DNA of 64,000 nt, from assembly GCA_905220665.1 (NCBI GenBank), contig CAJNAR010000162.1, positions 1 through 64,000 of the forward strand. Reading direction: 5' to 3'. Source of the DNA: Albugo candida (Eukaryota; Oomycota; Peronosporomycetes; Albuginales; Albuginaceae). The notes under the pieces are model-generated. The model had not been told where the DNA came from and made no database searches. It saw nothing but the letters and a program-made list of their open reading frames with translations. Numbering within the stretch: the stretch's first letter is position 1; the number at the start of each line of letters is the position of its first letter. Both the position numbers and the translations under genes were made by a program. Shown piece by piece: positions 48,626-58,617 of this stretch.

Positions 48626-51086
48626 TCAACCTCATTTCACCATCTTGTTGTGAGAGGTGAAGTGTTGTGTGCTCCTCTGGAAAAAAGCTGAGATTGACGG
48701 AAAGCTCAGCGATGTCACCATGGAGAAGTCCACGCCATCTACCTCCAAACCATTGCGACCAACACTTTATGCCAACGTCGGAGCGGAAGAAGGATATGAT
48801 CACATTGGTTGGAAGTAAACGACAATGATGACCCGGAATCCAGATCACTGGTCCATCGGTGAGATATTGGATCCAGTGGTCGTTGGTGTAGAATGTCGGA
48901 GCAGTACACATGAATAAAAGTTCCAACAACGCGAGAGCTTTCGTTGCTCGAGTCAAACCGATAACGATGTCCGGCACTGACGTCCACCACGACATTACTT
49001 TCTCGAACAGAACAGATCGCTTGGAGGGAACTTTTCCACCAACGTGGCGACTCCATCGCGTCGCAAACGTAACATCTTCGCCGAGATTGTGAGTTGCAAA
49101 AACGCGATTTATCATAAGTAGATGAGCCACTTCATCCAAAGCTTTATCATTCGACTCCATACATGCAAGTAGCACACCATTCATCGTGATCGGATGATCA
49201 AGTGCCGCTCGGATGATTTTGTCCGGATTTGTGCAGAACTGGATTAGCTTCCGCACATGAGGGATGCAAGAATCCGCTTGAACCAGCTTGTCCGGTCGGA
49301 GTGAGTGAAGGGCATTTTTCGAATCGATTTCCATCAGCTCCCCTATTTCACCAACTCGGGTTGGTCGTTCCGATTTCTCGATTGTTGTATGACGTTTTTG
49401 ATAAAAGTGTGCCGCCTCTTTCGAGGTGGCCACCTCTTTTGGCATCCGTGCTTTCACGGGGATGATTTGGACGCGATTGCCATTCTCTGGATTGGCAACC
49501 GCTGTTACTTCTTCGATCTCCACCTCCATAGTTGCGAGCACGGAAAAATAGTTACTCGTCGCTAGTTTCGGAAGCGCAAGAGGTGGTGCTTTGGAGACCA
49601 TTTGGTCGAACGGCTCCACCCGATTACGTTTTCCACTCGTCCAAGCCAACTTCATGGATACATCCCCATCCCGCTCTACCCGTGGTTGTGAGTATGACTG
49701 ACTGGTCAGTTGGAGGATGGGAGGTGTGGGTTGCAATAAAGCTTGTGCTCCTGGTGGTGTGATAGTGGGGGGAGTGTTGAGCTCCAACGAGATTTGATCG
49801 GAGAGCTTCCGGTCAGGTTTTCTCGCCACCAATTCCTTACTGGGAACTGGATTCACCACCTTTTGTGGTGCCACCACGAGTGCCGCTGGTTCGGTTGTAT
49901 GTTTCTGGTTCTTTTGTTGTTTTTGGGTGTTGTGAATCTGAGTTGCAGATTGATTTTTGCGTTGTTTTGGATTGTTTTGCTTGCTTTGGTGTTGCCGTGC
50001 TCCCGGGGTTGATGTAGCACCCAAATCCAAGCAATAAGGACCACGTTGACCAAAACGTGGTCGTTCCGTTGGAATAGGAGCATTCTTACCCCGTACTGGG
50101 TAGAGCTGTTTGTCGTAAGCGATTTGTTCAATCACTTTACCAACTCGAACCAGTTGTTGGGGGCACGTCAGACTACCGAAGTAAACTCGCCAAGTCGACA
50201 TCACCACTGCCTTTGTGGGAATCGTCTCGCGGAAGGTGTCATACACCACTTGACATCCTAGTTGGTGAAGAGCACGGAGAATGTTGTTCCGTTCTTCCTC
50301 CACGCCTACGCCGAAAACATCGAGGTAGTACTTTGTTTCAAGAGTATCAAACTCTCGAAAAAAATACTTTTCCCCAAGGATAGTCACCGGCTGACACTCC
50401 AACTGTTGGCAGGCATCCGCTGTGGTGACCATCACTCTGATGTTTCCCCCAGGCATTTTGGACACCTGAGCGATTGACCGGCTCTCCAGTAGGCTTTCAA
50501 AAACCGGATTACCGTGGTCTCGCATCAGGGATGTTAGTATTTTTCCATTTGGAGTACGGGTCAAGGACTGGCCCGTCTCCAAGACCATCGGGAAGGTTGC
50601 TTTCCGGATTTGGAAAGGTCTTGCTGCTTCCAATTTAGCAGACAGAACCGACCAATCCGGGTGCTCCCCATCAGCATATAGCTGCAATATAGCCTCGATA
50701 TCCGAGGCTTTCGGCTTTGCGAGCTCTACGCGAAATTTCGCTCGAGCTCTAGCCTGGTCCTTACGCAAGGACTCCTGTGACTTGATAAGGTCAGCAAGCG
50801 TGGGACTTTTAGTGTCGTTCACACTTGCAGTTGCCTTTGGGTCACCCTGTGACGAGGCAACGACAGTACCGCATGTACCACCGGTATCAGATCCGACTCG
50901 GGTAGTACCGGTATGAACCTGTACCGTCACACTGGGGGTGGGGGTACTTTCCACGTCATCACACAGGGGTGATGACGAATCAACAATCATGCAATCACCC
51001 AAGGCTGGGTGACTCATGAGGGTTGCCACGTCACTACAAGTGGACGCTAGCACCCTGGGTTGTGTCGATATGTCGACTTGAACCAT
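48597..51086 (-). CDS. LINE ORF1, gag-like RNA-binding protein (copy B)
   Basis: 829 codons starting at an ATG shared by copies A, B and C (MVQVDISTQP). Residues 1-90 are Ser/Thr/Gly-rich and low in complexity. Residues 95-160 form a charged helical part (LADLIKSQESLRKDQARARA). Residues about 215-335 form a compact domain with TADACQQLE, FFREFDTLETKYYLDVFG and STWRVYFG, which resembles the alpha/beta RNA-binding modules of LINE ORF1 proteins of oomycetes; this is recall, not a search. Residues 360-400 are basic and rich in Q, N and K. The last 270 residues are conserved among copies and I recognise no family. There is no CCHC knuckle. The protein would package element RNA. It ends in QREC and overlaps ORF2. 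Confidence 0.88.
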   Translation of the reverse strand: MVQVDISTQPRVLASTCSDVATLMSHPALGDCMIVDSSSPLCDDVESTPTPSVTVQVHTGTTRVGSDTGGTCGTVVASSQGDPKATASVNDTKSPTLADLIKSQESLRKDQARARAKFRVELAKPKASDIEAILQLYADGEHPDWSVLSAKLEAARPFQIRKATFPMVLETGQSLTRTPNGKILTSLMRDHGNPVFESLLESRSIAQVSKMPGGNIRVMVTTADACQQLECQPVTILGEKYFFREFDTLETKYYLDVFGVGVEEERNNILRALHQLGCQVVYDTFRETIPTKAVVMSTWRVYFGSLTCPQQLVRVGKVIEQIAYDKQLYPVRGKNAPIPTERPRFGQRGPYCLDLGATSTPGARQHQSKQNNPKQRKNQSATQIHNTQKQQKNQKHTTEPAALVVAPQKVVNPVPSKELVARKPDRKLSDQISLELNTPPTITPPGAQALLQPTPPILQLTSQSYSQPRVERDGDVSMKLAWTSGKRNRVEPFDQMVSKAPPLALPKLATSNYFSVLATMEVEIEEVTAVANPENGNRVQIIPVKARMPKEVATSKEAAHFYQKRHTTIEKSERPTRVGEIGELMEIDSKNALHSLRPDKLVQADSCIPHVRKLIQFCTNPDKIIRAALDHPITMNGVLLACMESNDKALDEVAHLLMINRVFATHNLGEDVTFATRWSRHVGGKVPSKRSVLFEKVMSWWTSVPDIVIGLTRATKALALLELLFMCTAPTFYTNDHWIQYLTDGPVIWIPGHHCRLLPTNVIISFFRSDVGIKCWSQWFGGRWRGLLHGDIAELSVNLSFFPEEHTTLHLSQQDGEMRLITGPLQREC
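50955..51012 (-). promoter_or_regulatory. Two hairpins near the 5' end of ORF1, copy B
   Basis: Stem gtcatcac/gtgatgac with loop acaggg (50955-50976) and stem tcaccca/tgggtga with loop aggc (50995-51012). The first loop differs from copy A (agaggg) and copy C (ataggg) while the 8-bp stem is invariant. Confidence 0.5.
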
Positions 51087-51487
51087 TGTTTTCGAGAGGA
51101 AGGAGTTGAAAAAAGTTGTTTTTTCGAGTTGTTTTTACTAAATTGGCGGGTTACTTAGTAGCCGGCAAATTGAGAAGTCTTCCGAGTGTAGCTCAGTTGA
51201 AGGTGTCTATATTACTAGAATTAGACTAACTGACTTCTCTAGTTGCCTAGGCTATCTTAAATAACATATATACATATAAAAAACGTTTCGTGAAATACCT
51301 GTGAGAGATGATAATATGTCTTCTCGTTGATAATCCCGTATCGCAGTAGCCTCAGCCACCTTTATACGAGACTGTATCAAGCTTGTAGATGCTGTAAAGT
51401 TGTAAAGTTGTAAAAATGGTCCAAAAGTACAGTGATTTGAAAATTGGTGTGCGCCACACTAGGCGGAACAACGCCATCCAACTAGGA
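51087..51487 (-). other. Spacer between LINE copies B and C
   Basis: About 401 bp, no gene. Same layout as the A/B spacer: 8-bp period repeats (about 51,394-51,412) beside the end of ORF2 C, a variable part, then the conserved cctaggctatctt / atatatacatataaaaaa / gtttcgtgaaatacctgtg part, and the 5' leader of ORF1 B. It contains tccgagtgtagctcagttga at 51,182-51,201, the unoccupied version of the site that carries the SINE-like insertion in the next spacer. Confidence 0.7.
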
Positions 51488-54400
51488 CTAGGATCCGAGT
51501 TGCACTTGCCGTTCCACTCGCCTGTGCCGGACCCGCAGCAATGATCTTCGACTGCTGAAAAATCCACCAAATGATCCCTGCGTTGCGAGTTGATCCAGTA
51601 CCTTTGCAAGCTGAATGCGTTCCTCTTGGTCGTAACACTGTCTTCGAAAGTACCGAACGTGCGCACTAAACGTGGTGTAAATGACGGAAAGTGCTGGAAC
51701 TGTCGGAGTTGCTGATCGTTGATCGAACAAACGACGATTCCGATCGGTCCAGACGAAGTGCAGTGTCACCGCTTGCAATGCAAGCCATAAATCTGAGATA
51801 ATGTCGACATAGTCTTTCCAATCCGACCGTAGTGTTGGTACGATTGCACATGCAATATGCGTCCAACGTGGTCTCGAGGAGAATAACTGATCCCAACTAG
51901 GGAGTAACTCTCGCCATAACTGTGCCGTGTGATCGCACTCTAGAAAGAGATGTTGATCGGATTCCACTGCCCCACACGAAGGCTGCGTGCACAAGATAAT
52001 GTCGGGCTGAATATTTGTTAAGAACCAGAAACGAGATCGAACTGGCAACATTCGAAAGGCGATACGAAACTGTAAATCCTCGAAAATTGGTAATACACGT
52101 TTTCGAAGATGCCGTGATGTAGCCATAAAAGTTCGAACTCGTTCTGAATCCAGTGCGTCCGATCTCTCCCGTGATGACCAATGTGTCGACATCGGATGAC
52201 TCTTGGTTGGTTCGGGAGGTTTCCAGACGATTCGTGAGAGTTGTGAGCGTGGAATAGATGGAAAATAATGTTTCCTTTCCTTGCTTGTTACTCCCACATA
52301 AAATGATCTGCCACTTGTGGTTGGTATAATCCAAGTGATGAGACCAATCGTCAAGTGGATACGCTGGAGAATCTGAGTGACTTCATTGTAAAGTCGACTC
52401 AGCAACTTTTCTTCAGCCATATCCGATGTGTTTAGCTCTTCGTCGTTGTAATAGTTGGCGACGAAATCTTCCTTCGTTGGCCATGTGTCGCTTTCACGAA
52501 AAAAGTCTTGCAAACTTCGAACGTCGAAAAGTGTAGCAAACGTTTTTCGAAATGTTCGATGTGGTTCATCCACCATGCCAAGATTGTACCAAACGTTCTG
52601 CGTACTCGGATGACGAGTAGCAGCTTCGTAATGTAATTTTTGGTCCCAGTGGAACCACATCGGCTGTTCCATGTAGTACTGACGGCGTTGTGAAACATTT
52701 AAATCTGATATTGAAATGCTCCACTCCATCTGATGCCACATTCTAAATGCTTGTTTCCACCATGACGATATGCTCTCCCATTGAACCATTTTCCCATGTC
52801 GATTTGGTGCGATGGTGAATATATCCATCGGCTTGTGTGGTCCAAAGGAAGGTTGGATAAGTTGGAATAATTCCGTCGAAGCAGTTGTCCAATTCGCAGG
52901 AATAATTGTTGACGCATCGGATGCAAACTGCTGAAGGAATTGAATACGTTGTAGCTTTAGTCGTCCCACCAAAAAAGGAACTTGTAGTCCACCATCTTGT
53001 CGGCGAAGATATAAAACTCTTTGCTGAGTAGGTGAACATGTTTTGAATCTTTTTTGTGTTTCCGACCAAGCACAAATCGATTTAACATCGATTGCCACTG
53101 TCGAATTGTCGCTGCTGGTATGTCTACGTGCATCGTGTAATGCCACAAACGTGATAAAATCATCGTCTGCGCAACCAGTAGTCGACCACGAACAGTTCGT
53201 GCTCGTCGAAACCATACACCAAACCCATCGTAAAAACGCTTGTCGAGAGTTGAAATAACCATCGAATGAGTTGGTTTCTGGCCGAACGGAATACCCAAAT
53301 ACTTGACCGAATCCTCCGGACCCATTATGGTCAAATTGGGAATACATGGACACGGCTTCGTCCGATTCAACGAGAGCAAAGATGATTTACTCAAGTTGAG
53401 TTTCGCACCCGATCCATCGCAATAGACTTGGACGAGTTCGAGTTGCGTCAAAACACCATTTGGTGTCTCTGAAAGCAATGTCGAATCGTCTGCAAAAAAT
53501 AATCCAGTTGCGACAGTCGTGCCATTAATCCAAATTCCATGTTCTTCATGTTGTCGAAGTAAATTTCCCAAAGGTTCGATCGTCATCAGAAAAAGTAATG
53601 CTGAGAGAGGATCACCTTGTTTCACTCCACGTTGTGGTGTAATGGACGGTGTGATATTTCCATTAATCATCAACTGCGCCTTTGTGTTATTGTACAAAAG
53701 ACGAACCCAGTCGATAAAACTTTTTCCAACGCCCATCTTTTCCAAAACGCGAAACATGTACGTCCAATTGACTCGATCATAAGCTTTCTCAAAGTCGAGA
53801 AAAGTCGCATAAGCTTCCTCCCCACGATGAGTGACCAAGTCTTGGATGTCGGTGAGATGTCGAATATGATGATGCATTGACCTTCCGCGCACAAATGCTT
53901 TTTGATCTTGATGGATCAATTTTGGCAAAAAACGTTGCAATCGATACGCCAACACTTTTGAAAGTACTTTCACATCGACGCAAAGTAGTGCGATCGGTCG
54001 ATAGTTGCCAGGATCACCTCGTGATCCTTTTTTGTATAAAAGTGTGATTGCTGAGTGACGTTGTGATCGCAGTAGAATCCCTCTTTCCAGCTGATATTCG
54101 AACACGATCTTCAGACACTCGCCAAACGTTTCCGGATCAAGCTGATAAAATGCAGCTGGTAGTCCATCCATACCTGGAGAAGAACTACTCCGCATGTGCT
54201 TGATCGCTTCCGCCATCTCGGTCGTACTTAACCGAGTGGAGAGACGGTCTTGCTCTGCTGAGGCAAGTGAAACTTGAATCGAATCGAGTAACTTTTTTTG
54301 CTTTCTTTCACTTGGAACATGTGAGTCAGTCTCAGAGCTATAAACAGAGCCCATGACGCCACCCCAATGATGTCTGAATTCGTCAATAATCTCCCTCGGG

Positions 54401-55686
54401 TTCGATGTCACGGTACCACATTTTTTGGTAACATTTTCGATCGGCACGCGACGACAAGAACTATCCGGAGGGCGAAAAAAATGCTTTGAAGAGTTCTCCA
54501 TATGCTTCACGTGATGGTCGAAGCTTTCATCTTGGTTGTATTTCGCGTTGTTTTCGACTGAAAGTCGAAATTGTTCGAGACTCGATTCGTAAAAATACCG
54601 TGACTCATTGGTGTCTTGGATGCGATAGCGAGCTGCCGCGACTTCCAAAACACGCTGGCTAGACTCAACATCACGTCGGCTATCTTTTGCAACCTTTTTT
54701 TCAATGGTTTGAAGCTGTTTCTTGATTTTCGTCTTCCAACTTTCCCACATTTTACCGGGATTCGAAGTTGTCCGTAACTGTTCGAGCACCAAATTCGCTT
54801 CCAATTTGATTGCTTCGACAACTTTAGGATATTCAAATAATCGTAATGAACATTTCCAATATCCTCGTCCCGGAGATTGAGTTGGATTTGCAAAAGTTAC
54901 TTTTTGTGCCAGATGATCTCCCGCATGTCGTGGACGAAAATACTCAGAGGTTTTGTATACCATATTGAATAGCTCTTCCGACATGCAGATATAATCTAAT
55001 CGATTCTTGCGCGGTAATGGTCCTGTAAATACTTTTTCAGTCGGATGTTGGATTCGCCAAGCGTCTACCACACCCAACTGTGAAAGCCATTCCAAACACG
55101 CTAATCGACTTGGTTCGTGTCGAATTGTTCCACTCGAAGCATCAATAGATGGATCGAGTGTTGTGTTGAAATCACCAAATACGAGATGTGTTGCGGTCGA
55201 TTCGAAAGTGTTGGAAAGCAATAACTCATAAAAATCCACTCGTTCCTCGGCCTTGACCGGTGCATATACATTGTGAATATACACCGGTGCATCGTGAATG
55301 ATAAGACGCAAAACCAAATAACGATTTCGAATGCTTCGTTCGGCAAGTTCTTCAGCTGTTTCATAACCGGGAAAGTCCGAACGAAGAATTGTCATGACGC
55401 CGCCACTGCGGTTTTGAGTCGGATGTAGAAATGCACTGTTGTGATCATTGACAAACATTTTGTGCTGCATTTTTGAGGATAATAAAAACTGAAATGAGTC
55501 CAGTTGGTTGTGATCGTGAAACTTGGTTTCTTGAACACAACAAATGGAGTGTTGTGATAGGATGTGATCGATAAAAAGATGACCATTTTTATGAATTCCA
55601 TTAACATTCACCGTGAGTGCTGAGATATTGTTCCACGTCGAAATAATCGAGGAGCCCTTAGCATTCACGATGAAGTGGACCAGCAA
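51488..55686 (-). pseudogene. LINE ORF2 copy C with a single 1-bp deletion
   Basis: The amino part (endonuclease with VNVNG, VQETK and GDFN; RT with LDFEKAYD, GVKQGDPLS and FADD) reads without interruption from 55,686 to about 53,013. There the run gatataaaactc has one A fewer than copy B (gatataaaaactc), which throws the frame off after KEF. The carboxy part continues in the next frame to 51,488 with the CCHC cluster (CTQPSCGA, HLFLEC). Nothing else is broken. The deletion is in a homopolymer, so a sequencing error is possible and the real copy could be intact. GDFN is followed by TTLDPSID where B has TPLDPAID. Confidence 0.9.
55658..55686 (-). promoter_or_regulatory. 29-nt ORF1/ORF2 overlap, copy C
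   Basis: Same arrangement as in copy B: upstream TGA in the ORF2 frame, 29 nt later the ORF1 TAA, and no ATG for ORF2. One base differs in the last part (CTTCATCGTG against CTTCAGCGTG). Confidence 0.6.
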
Positions 55687-58165
55687 TCAACCTCGTTTCA
55701 CCATCTTCTTTTGAGAGGTGAAGTGTTGCTTTCTCTTCAGGGAAAAAACTGAGATTGACTGAGAGCTCGCCGATATCGCCACAGAGAAGTCCTTGCCATT
55801 TACCACCAAACCATTGCGACCAACACTTTATGCCCACGTCGGAGCGTAACAACAAGATAAGCACATTGATGGGGAGTAAACGACAATGGTGACCCGGAAT
55901 CCAGATCACTGGTCTATCGGTGAGATAGTGGATCCAGTGATCGTTTGTGTAAAATGTCGGGGCAGTAGACATAAATAACAATTCCAATAATGCGAGAGCT
56001 TTGGTCGCCCGAGTCAAACCGTGAACAGTGTCCGGCACTGACCTCCACCAAGGCATCACTTTCTCGAACAATACAGCTCTCTTGGAGGGAACTTTTCCAC
56101 CAACGTGGCGATTCCATCGCGTCGTAAATGTGACATCTTCGCCGAGATTGTGCGCTGCAAAAACGCGATTGATGAGAAGTAGATGTGCTACTTCGTCCAA
56201 CGCAGGATCATTCGACTCCATGCATGAAATAAGCACCCCATGCATGGTGATGGGATGATCTAATGCTGCCCGGATGATTTGGTCCGGGTTAGTACAAAAT
56301 TGTACCAGCCTACGCACATGTGGGATGCACGCATCGGCTTGGACCAGCTTGTCCGGTCGAAGCTGGTGGAGTGCATTTTTGGAATCCATTTCCATGAGCT
56401 CTCCGATTTCACCAATTCGAGTTGGTCGCTCTGCTTTTTCCACCGTTGTATGACGCTTCTTATAAAAGTGTGCCGCCTCTTTCGAAGTGGCTACCTCTTT
56501 TGGCATCCGTGCTTTCACGGGAATAATTTGAATGCGATTGCCATGCGCCGGATTGGCAACCGCTTGAACTTCTTCGACATCCACCTCCATGGTTGCGAGC
56601 ACAGCAAAGTAATTGCTTGTCGCCAACGTTGGGAGCGCACGAGGTGGTGCATTGGAAACCATTTGGTCGAACGGCTCAGTTCGATTACGCTTTCCTCGCG
56701 TCCATGCCAACTGCATGTATGTGTCACCATCCTTCTCCACCCGTGGATGGGAAGATGATTGACTTTTTAAATGTAGGATGGGGGGAGTGGTCTGTGATAA
56801 GTCTGGTGACCCTGGTGGTGAGATAGAGGGAGGACTGTTGAGCTCCAACGAAATTTGGTCGGAATTTTTGCGCTCCGGTCGCCTCGTCTCCAATTCCTGA
56901 ATTTGAATTGGCTTCTCCACCTTTTTTGGGACCACCACGACTGCCGTTGGCGCGGTTGTTTGTTTTTGTTTTTCTTGTTGCGATTTTGCTTGCTTTTGAT
57001 TCTGAGGCTGAGTGTGAGTTGTGTTTGGTTGTTTTGTGTTTTTCTTTTTGTTTTCCTTTGGTTGTTGCCGTGTTCCCGTGTATATTGCAGCACCCAAATC
57101 CAAGCAGTAAGGACCACGTTGACCAAAACGTGGTCGTTCCGTTGGAATAGGAGCATTCTTACCCCGTACTGGGTAGAGCTGTTTGTCGTAAGCGATTTGT
57201 TCAATCACTTTACCAACTCTAACCAGTTGTTGGGGACACGTTGAGCAGCCAAAGTAGACTCTCCAAGTCGACATTACCACCTCTTTGGTTGGAACCGTCT
57301 CGCGAAAGGTGTCATATACCACTTGACACCCGAGTTGGTGAAGAGCACGGAGAATGTTGTTCCGTTCTTCCTCCACGCCTACGCCGAAAACATCGAGGTA
57401 GTACTTTGTTTCAAGAGTATCAAACTCCCGAAAAAAGTACTTCTCCCCAAGGATAGTCACCGGCTGACACTCCAACTGTTGGCAGGCATCCGCTGTGGTG
57501 ACCATCACTCTGATGTTTCCCCCAGGCATTTTGGACACCTGAGCGATTGACCGGCTCTCCAGGAGGCTTTCAAAAACCGGATTACCGTGGTCTCGCATCA
57601 GGGATGTTAGTATTTTTCCATTTGGAGTACGGGTCAAGGACTGGCCCGTCTCCAAGACCATCGGGAAGGTTGCTTTCCGGATTTGGAAAGGTCTTGCTGC
57701 TTCCAATTTAGCAGACAGAACCGACCAATCCGGGTGCTCCCCATCAGCATATAGCTGCAATATAGCCTCGATATCCGAGGCTTTCGGCTTTGCGAGCTCT
57801 ACGCGAAATTTCGCTCGAGCTCTAGCCTGGTCCTTACGCAAGGACTCCTGCGACTTGATTATTTCTGCCAAAGTGGGACCTTTGGTGTCGTCCACACTTT
57901 CAGTTGCAGTTGCCTTTTCGTCACCCTGTGACGGGGCAACGACAGTACCGCTTGTACCACCGGTACCACATCCTACACCGGTAGTACCGGTATTACCCTG
58001 TACCGTCAAACAGGGGGTGGGGGTACTTTCCACGTCATCACATAGGGGTGATGACTCATCAACAATCATGCAATCACTCAAGGCTGGGTGACTCATGAGG
58101 GTTGCCACGTCACTACAAGTGGACGCTAGCACCCTTGGTTGTGTCGATATGTCGACTTGGACCAT
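55658..58165 (-). CDS. LINE ORF1, gag-like RNA-binding protein (copy C)
   Basis: 835 codons, intact. Residues about 105-285 are almost identical to copy B, whereas the hinge (about 365-430, rich in K, Q and N but of different sequence) and the C-terminal half carry many replacements (for example HLRRLVQFCTNPDQ-type changes, and a KWQGLLCGD segment for RWRGLLHGD). Between 57,241 and 57,335 the DNA is diverged from B, and on both sides of it nearly identical, which shows patchwork exchange. Role as in copy B: RNA packaging and nucleoprotein formation with ORF2. It begins with the same MVQVDISTQP and ends HREC at the 29-nt overlap with ORF2. Confidence 0.88.
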   Translation of the reverse strand: MVQVDISTQPRVLASTCSDVATLMSHPALSDCMIVDESSPLCDDVESTPTPCLTVQGNTGTTGVGCGTGGTSGTVVAPSQGDEKATATESVDDTKGPTLAEIIKSQESLRKDQARARAKFRVELAKPKASDIEAILQLYADGEHPDWSVLSAKLEAARPFQIRKATFPMVLETGQSLTRTPNGKILTSLMRDHGNPVFESLLESRSIAQVSKMPGGNIRVMVTTADACQQLECQPVTILGEKYFFREFDTLETKYYLDVFGVGVEEERNNILRALHQLGCQVVYDTFRETVPTKEVVMSTWRVYFGCSTCPQQLVRVGKVIEQIAYDKQLYPVRGKNAPIPTERPRFGQRGPYCLDLGAAIYTGTRQQPKENKKKNTKQPNTTHTQPQNQKQAKSQQEKQKQTTAPTAVVVVPKKVEKPIQIQELETRRPERKNSDQISLELNSPPSISPPGSPDLSQTTPPILHLKSQSSSHPRVEKDGDTYMQLAWTRGKRNRTEPFDQMVSNAPPRALPTLATSNYFAVLATMEVDVEEVQAVANPAHGNRIQIIPVKARMPKEVATSKEAAHFYKKRHTTVEKAERPTRIGEIGELMEMDSKNALHQLRPDKLVQADACIPHVRRLVQFCTNPDQIIRAALDHPITMHGVLISCMESNDPALDEVAHLLLINRVFAAHNLGEDVTFTTRWNRHVGGKVPSKRAVLFEKVMPWWRSVPDTVHGLTRATKALALLELLFMSTAPTFYTNDHWIHYLTDRPVIWIPGHHCRLLPINVLILLLRSDVGIKCWSQWFGGKWQGLLCGDIGELSVNLSFFPEEKATLHLSKEDGETRLIAGPLHREC
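58034..58091 (-). promoter_or_regulatory. Two hairpins near the 5' end of ORF1, copy C
   Basis: The 8-bp stem gtcatcac/gtgatgac is kept (58034-58055, loop ataggg). The second stem (58074-58091) has one change, tcactca/tgggtga, which on the RNA (minus strand) leaves an A-C mismatch. Confidence 0.4.
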
Positions 58166-58257
58166 TGTTTTCGAGAGGAAAGAGTTGAAAAAGGTAGTTT
58201 TTCGAGTTGTTTTGTACTAATTTGGCGGCTTACGTAGTAGCCGGCAAATTGAGAAGT

Positions 58258-58283
58258 TCCGAGTGTAGCTCAGTTAAGGGTGT
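58258..58283. repeat. Left flanking duplication of the SINE-like insertion (26 bp)
   Basis: tccgagtgtagctcagtt followed by aagggtgt. It matches the right copy at 24 of 26 positions. The B/C spacer has this site once, without the insertion. Confidence 0.75.
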
Positions 58284-58591
58284 TCGCCCGTAGTACTTTT
58301 ATTTAGACACCTTTCTGTTACTACAGTTTGGTGGTTATCTACTCTATTCTAATCACTAGTATGTAACGCTCTGAAGAGCCCGGTCCAACTCCTGTACAGT
58401 TATTTTCTGGTGTAGTTGCCAGCGGTCTTGACACGTCCATATCTTCATTGAGTAGGTTGATATTTACGTGGAGGAATCTTTGCCTCCGCCGAGGGGCCCC
58501 ATCGCAGCCCTTTTGCCACCGCCGGGATTCGAACCGGGGTACACACGGTCAGAACACATGTGTACTATCCGCTAGGCCCCCCGACGGGGTC
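58284..58591 (-). mobile_element. SINE-like insertion with tRNA-type Pol III promoter, 308 bp
   Basis: Present only in the C/D spacer and bounded by 26-bp near-perfect direct repeats, as expected for target-primed insertion. The minus strand begins with a tRNA-related head: an A-box-like GGGCCTAGCGG at 58,569-58,579 and an exact B-box GGTTCGAATCC at 58,525-58,535, 33 nt apart. The body after it is unrelated to tRNA and unrecognised. There is no poly(A) tail; the 3' end is AAAAGTACTACGGGCGA. The acceptor stem does not pair and the T stem has a C-C mismatch, so it is not a functional tRNA gene. It has the same orientation as the LINEs, which could supply the enzyme. Confidence 0.78.
58525..58579 (-). 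promoter_or_regulatory. Internal Pol III promoter, B-box and A-box-like
   Basis: B-box GGTTCGAATCC (58,525-58,535) fits the consensus exactly. The A-box-like element at 58,569-58,579 fits the 3' part of the consensus (CCTAGCGG). Spacing is that of tRNA genes. Transcription would run toward lower coordinates. Confidence 0.7.
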
Positions 58592-58617
58592 TCCGAGTGT
58601 AGCTCAGTTGAAGGTGT
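58592..58617. repeat. Right flanking duplication of the SINE-like insertion (26 bp)
   Basis: tccgagtgtagctcagtt followed by gaaggtgt. It is identical to the empty site in the B/C spacer, while the left copy has two changes. Confidence 0.75.

Larger units (their letters stand above)
44426..51086 (-). mobile_element. LINE copy B, both ORFs intact
   Basis: A two-ORF non-LTR retrotransposon: ORF1 829 aa and ORF2 1393 aa, with no internal stop or frameshift in either. All catalytic motifs that I can check are present. It is the best candidate for an active or recently active master copy in the window. Elements with an AP-like endonuclease, RT and a C-terminal CCHC cluster replicate by target-primed reverse transcription of their own RNA. 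Confidence 0.92.
51488..58165 (-). mobile_element. LINE copy C, ORF1 intact, ORF2 with one frameshift
   Basis: Same two-ORF element. ORF1 is a full 835 codons. ORF2 has all domains but one missing A splits it. Repeat-unit length from ORF1 start to ORF1 start is 7,079 bp to copy B, and 7,068 bp from B to A. Confidence 0.9.

Noticed and set aside
51184..51260. tRNA gene starting at tagctcagttgaagg on the plus strand
   Set aside because: No B-box or cloverleaf follows within the next 80 bases.
58510..58586. Functional tRNA gene
   Set aside because: The B-box is exact, but the acceptor stem does not pair, the anticodon arm is irregular and the T stem has a C-C mismatch. The sequence continues into a body with flanking duplications, so SINE-like is the better call.
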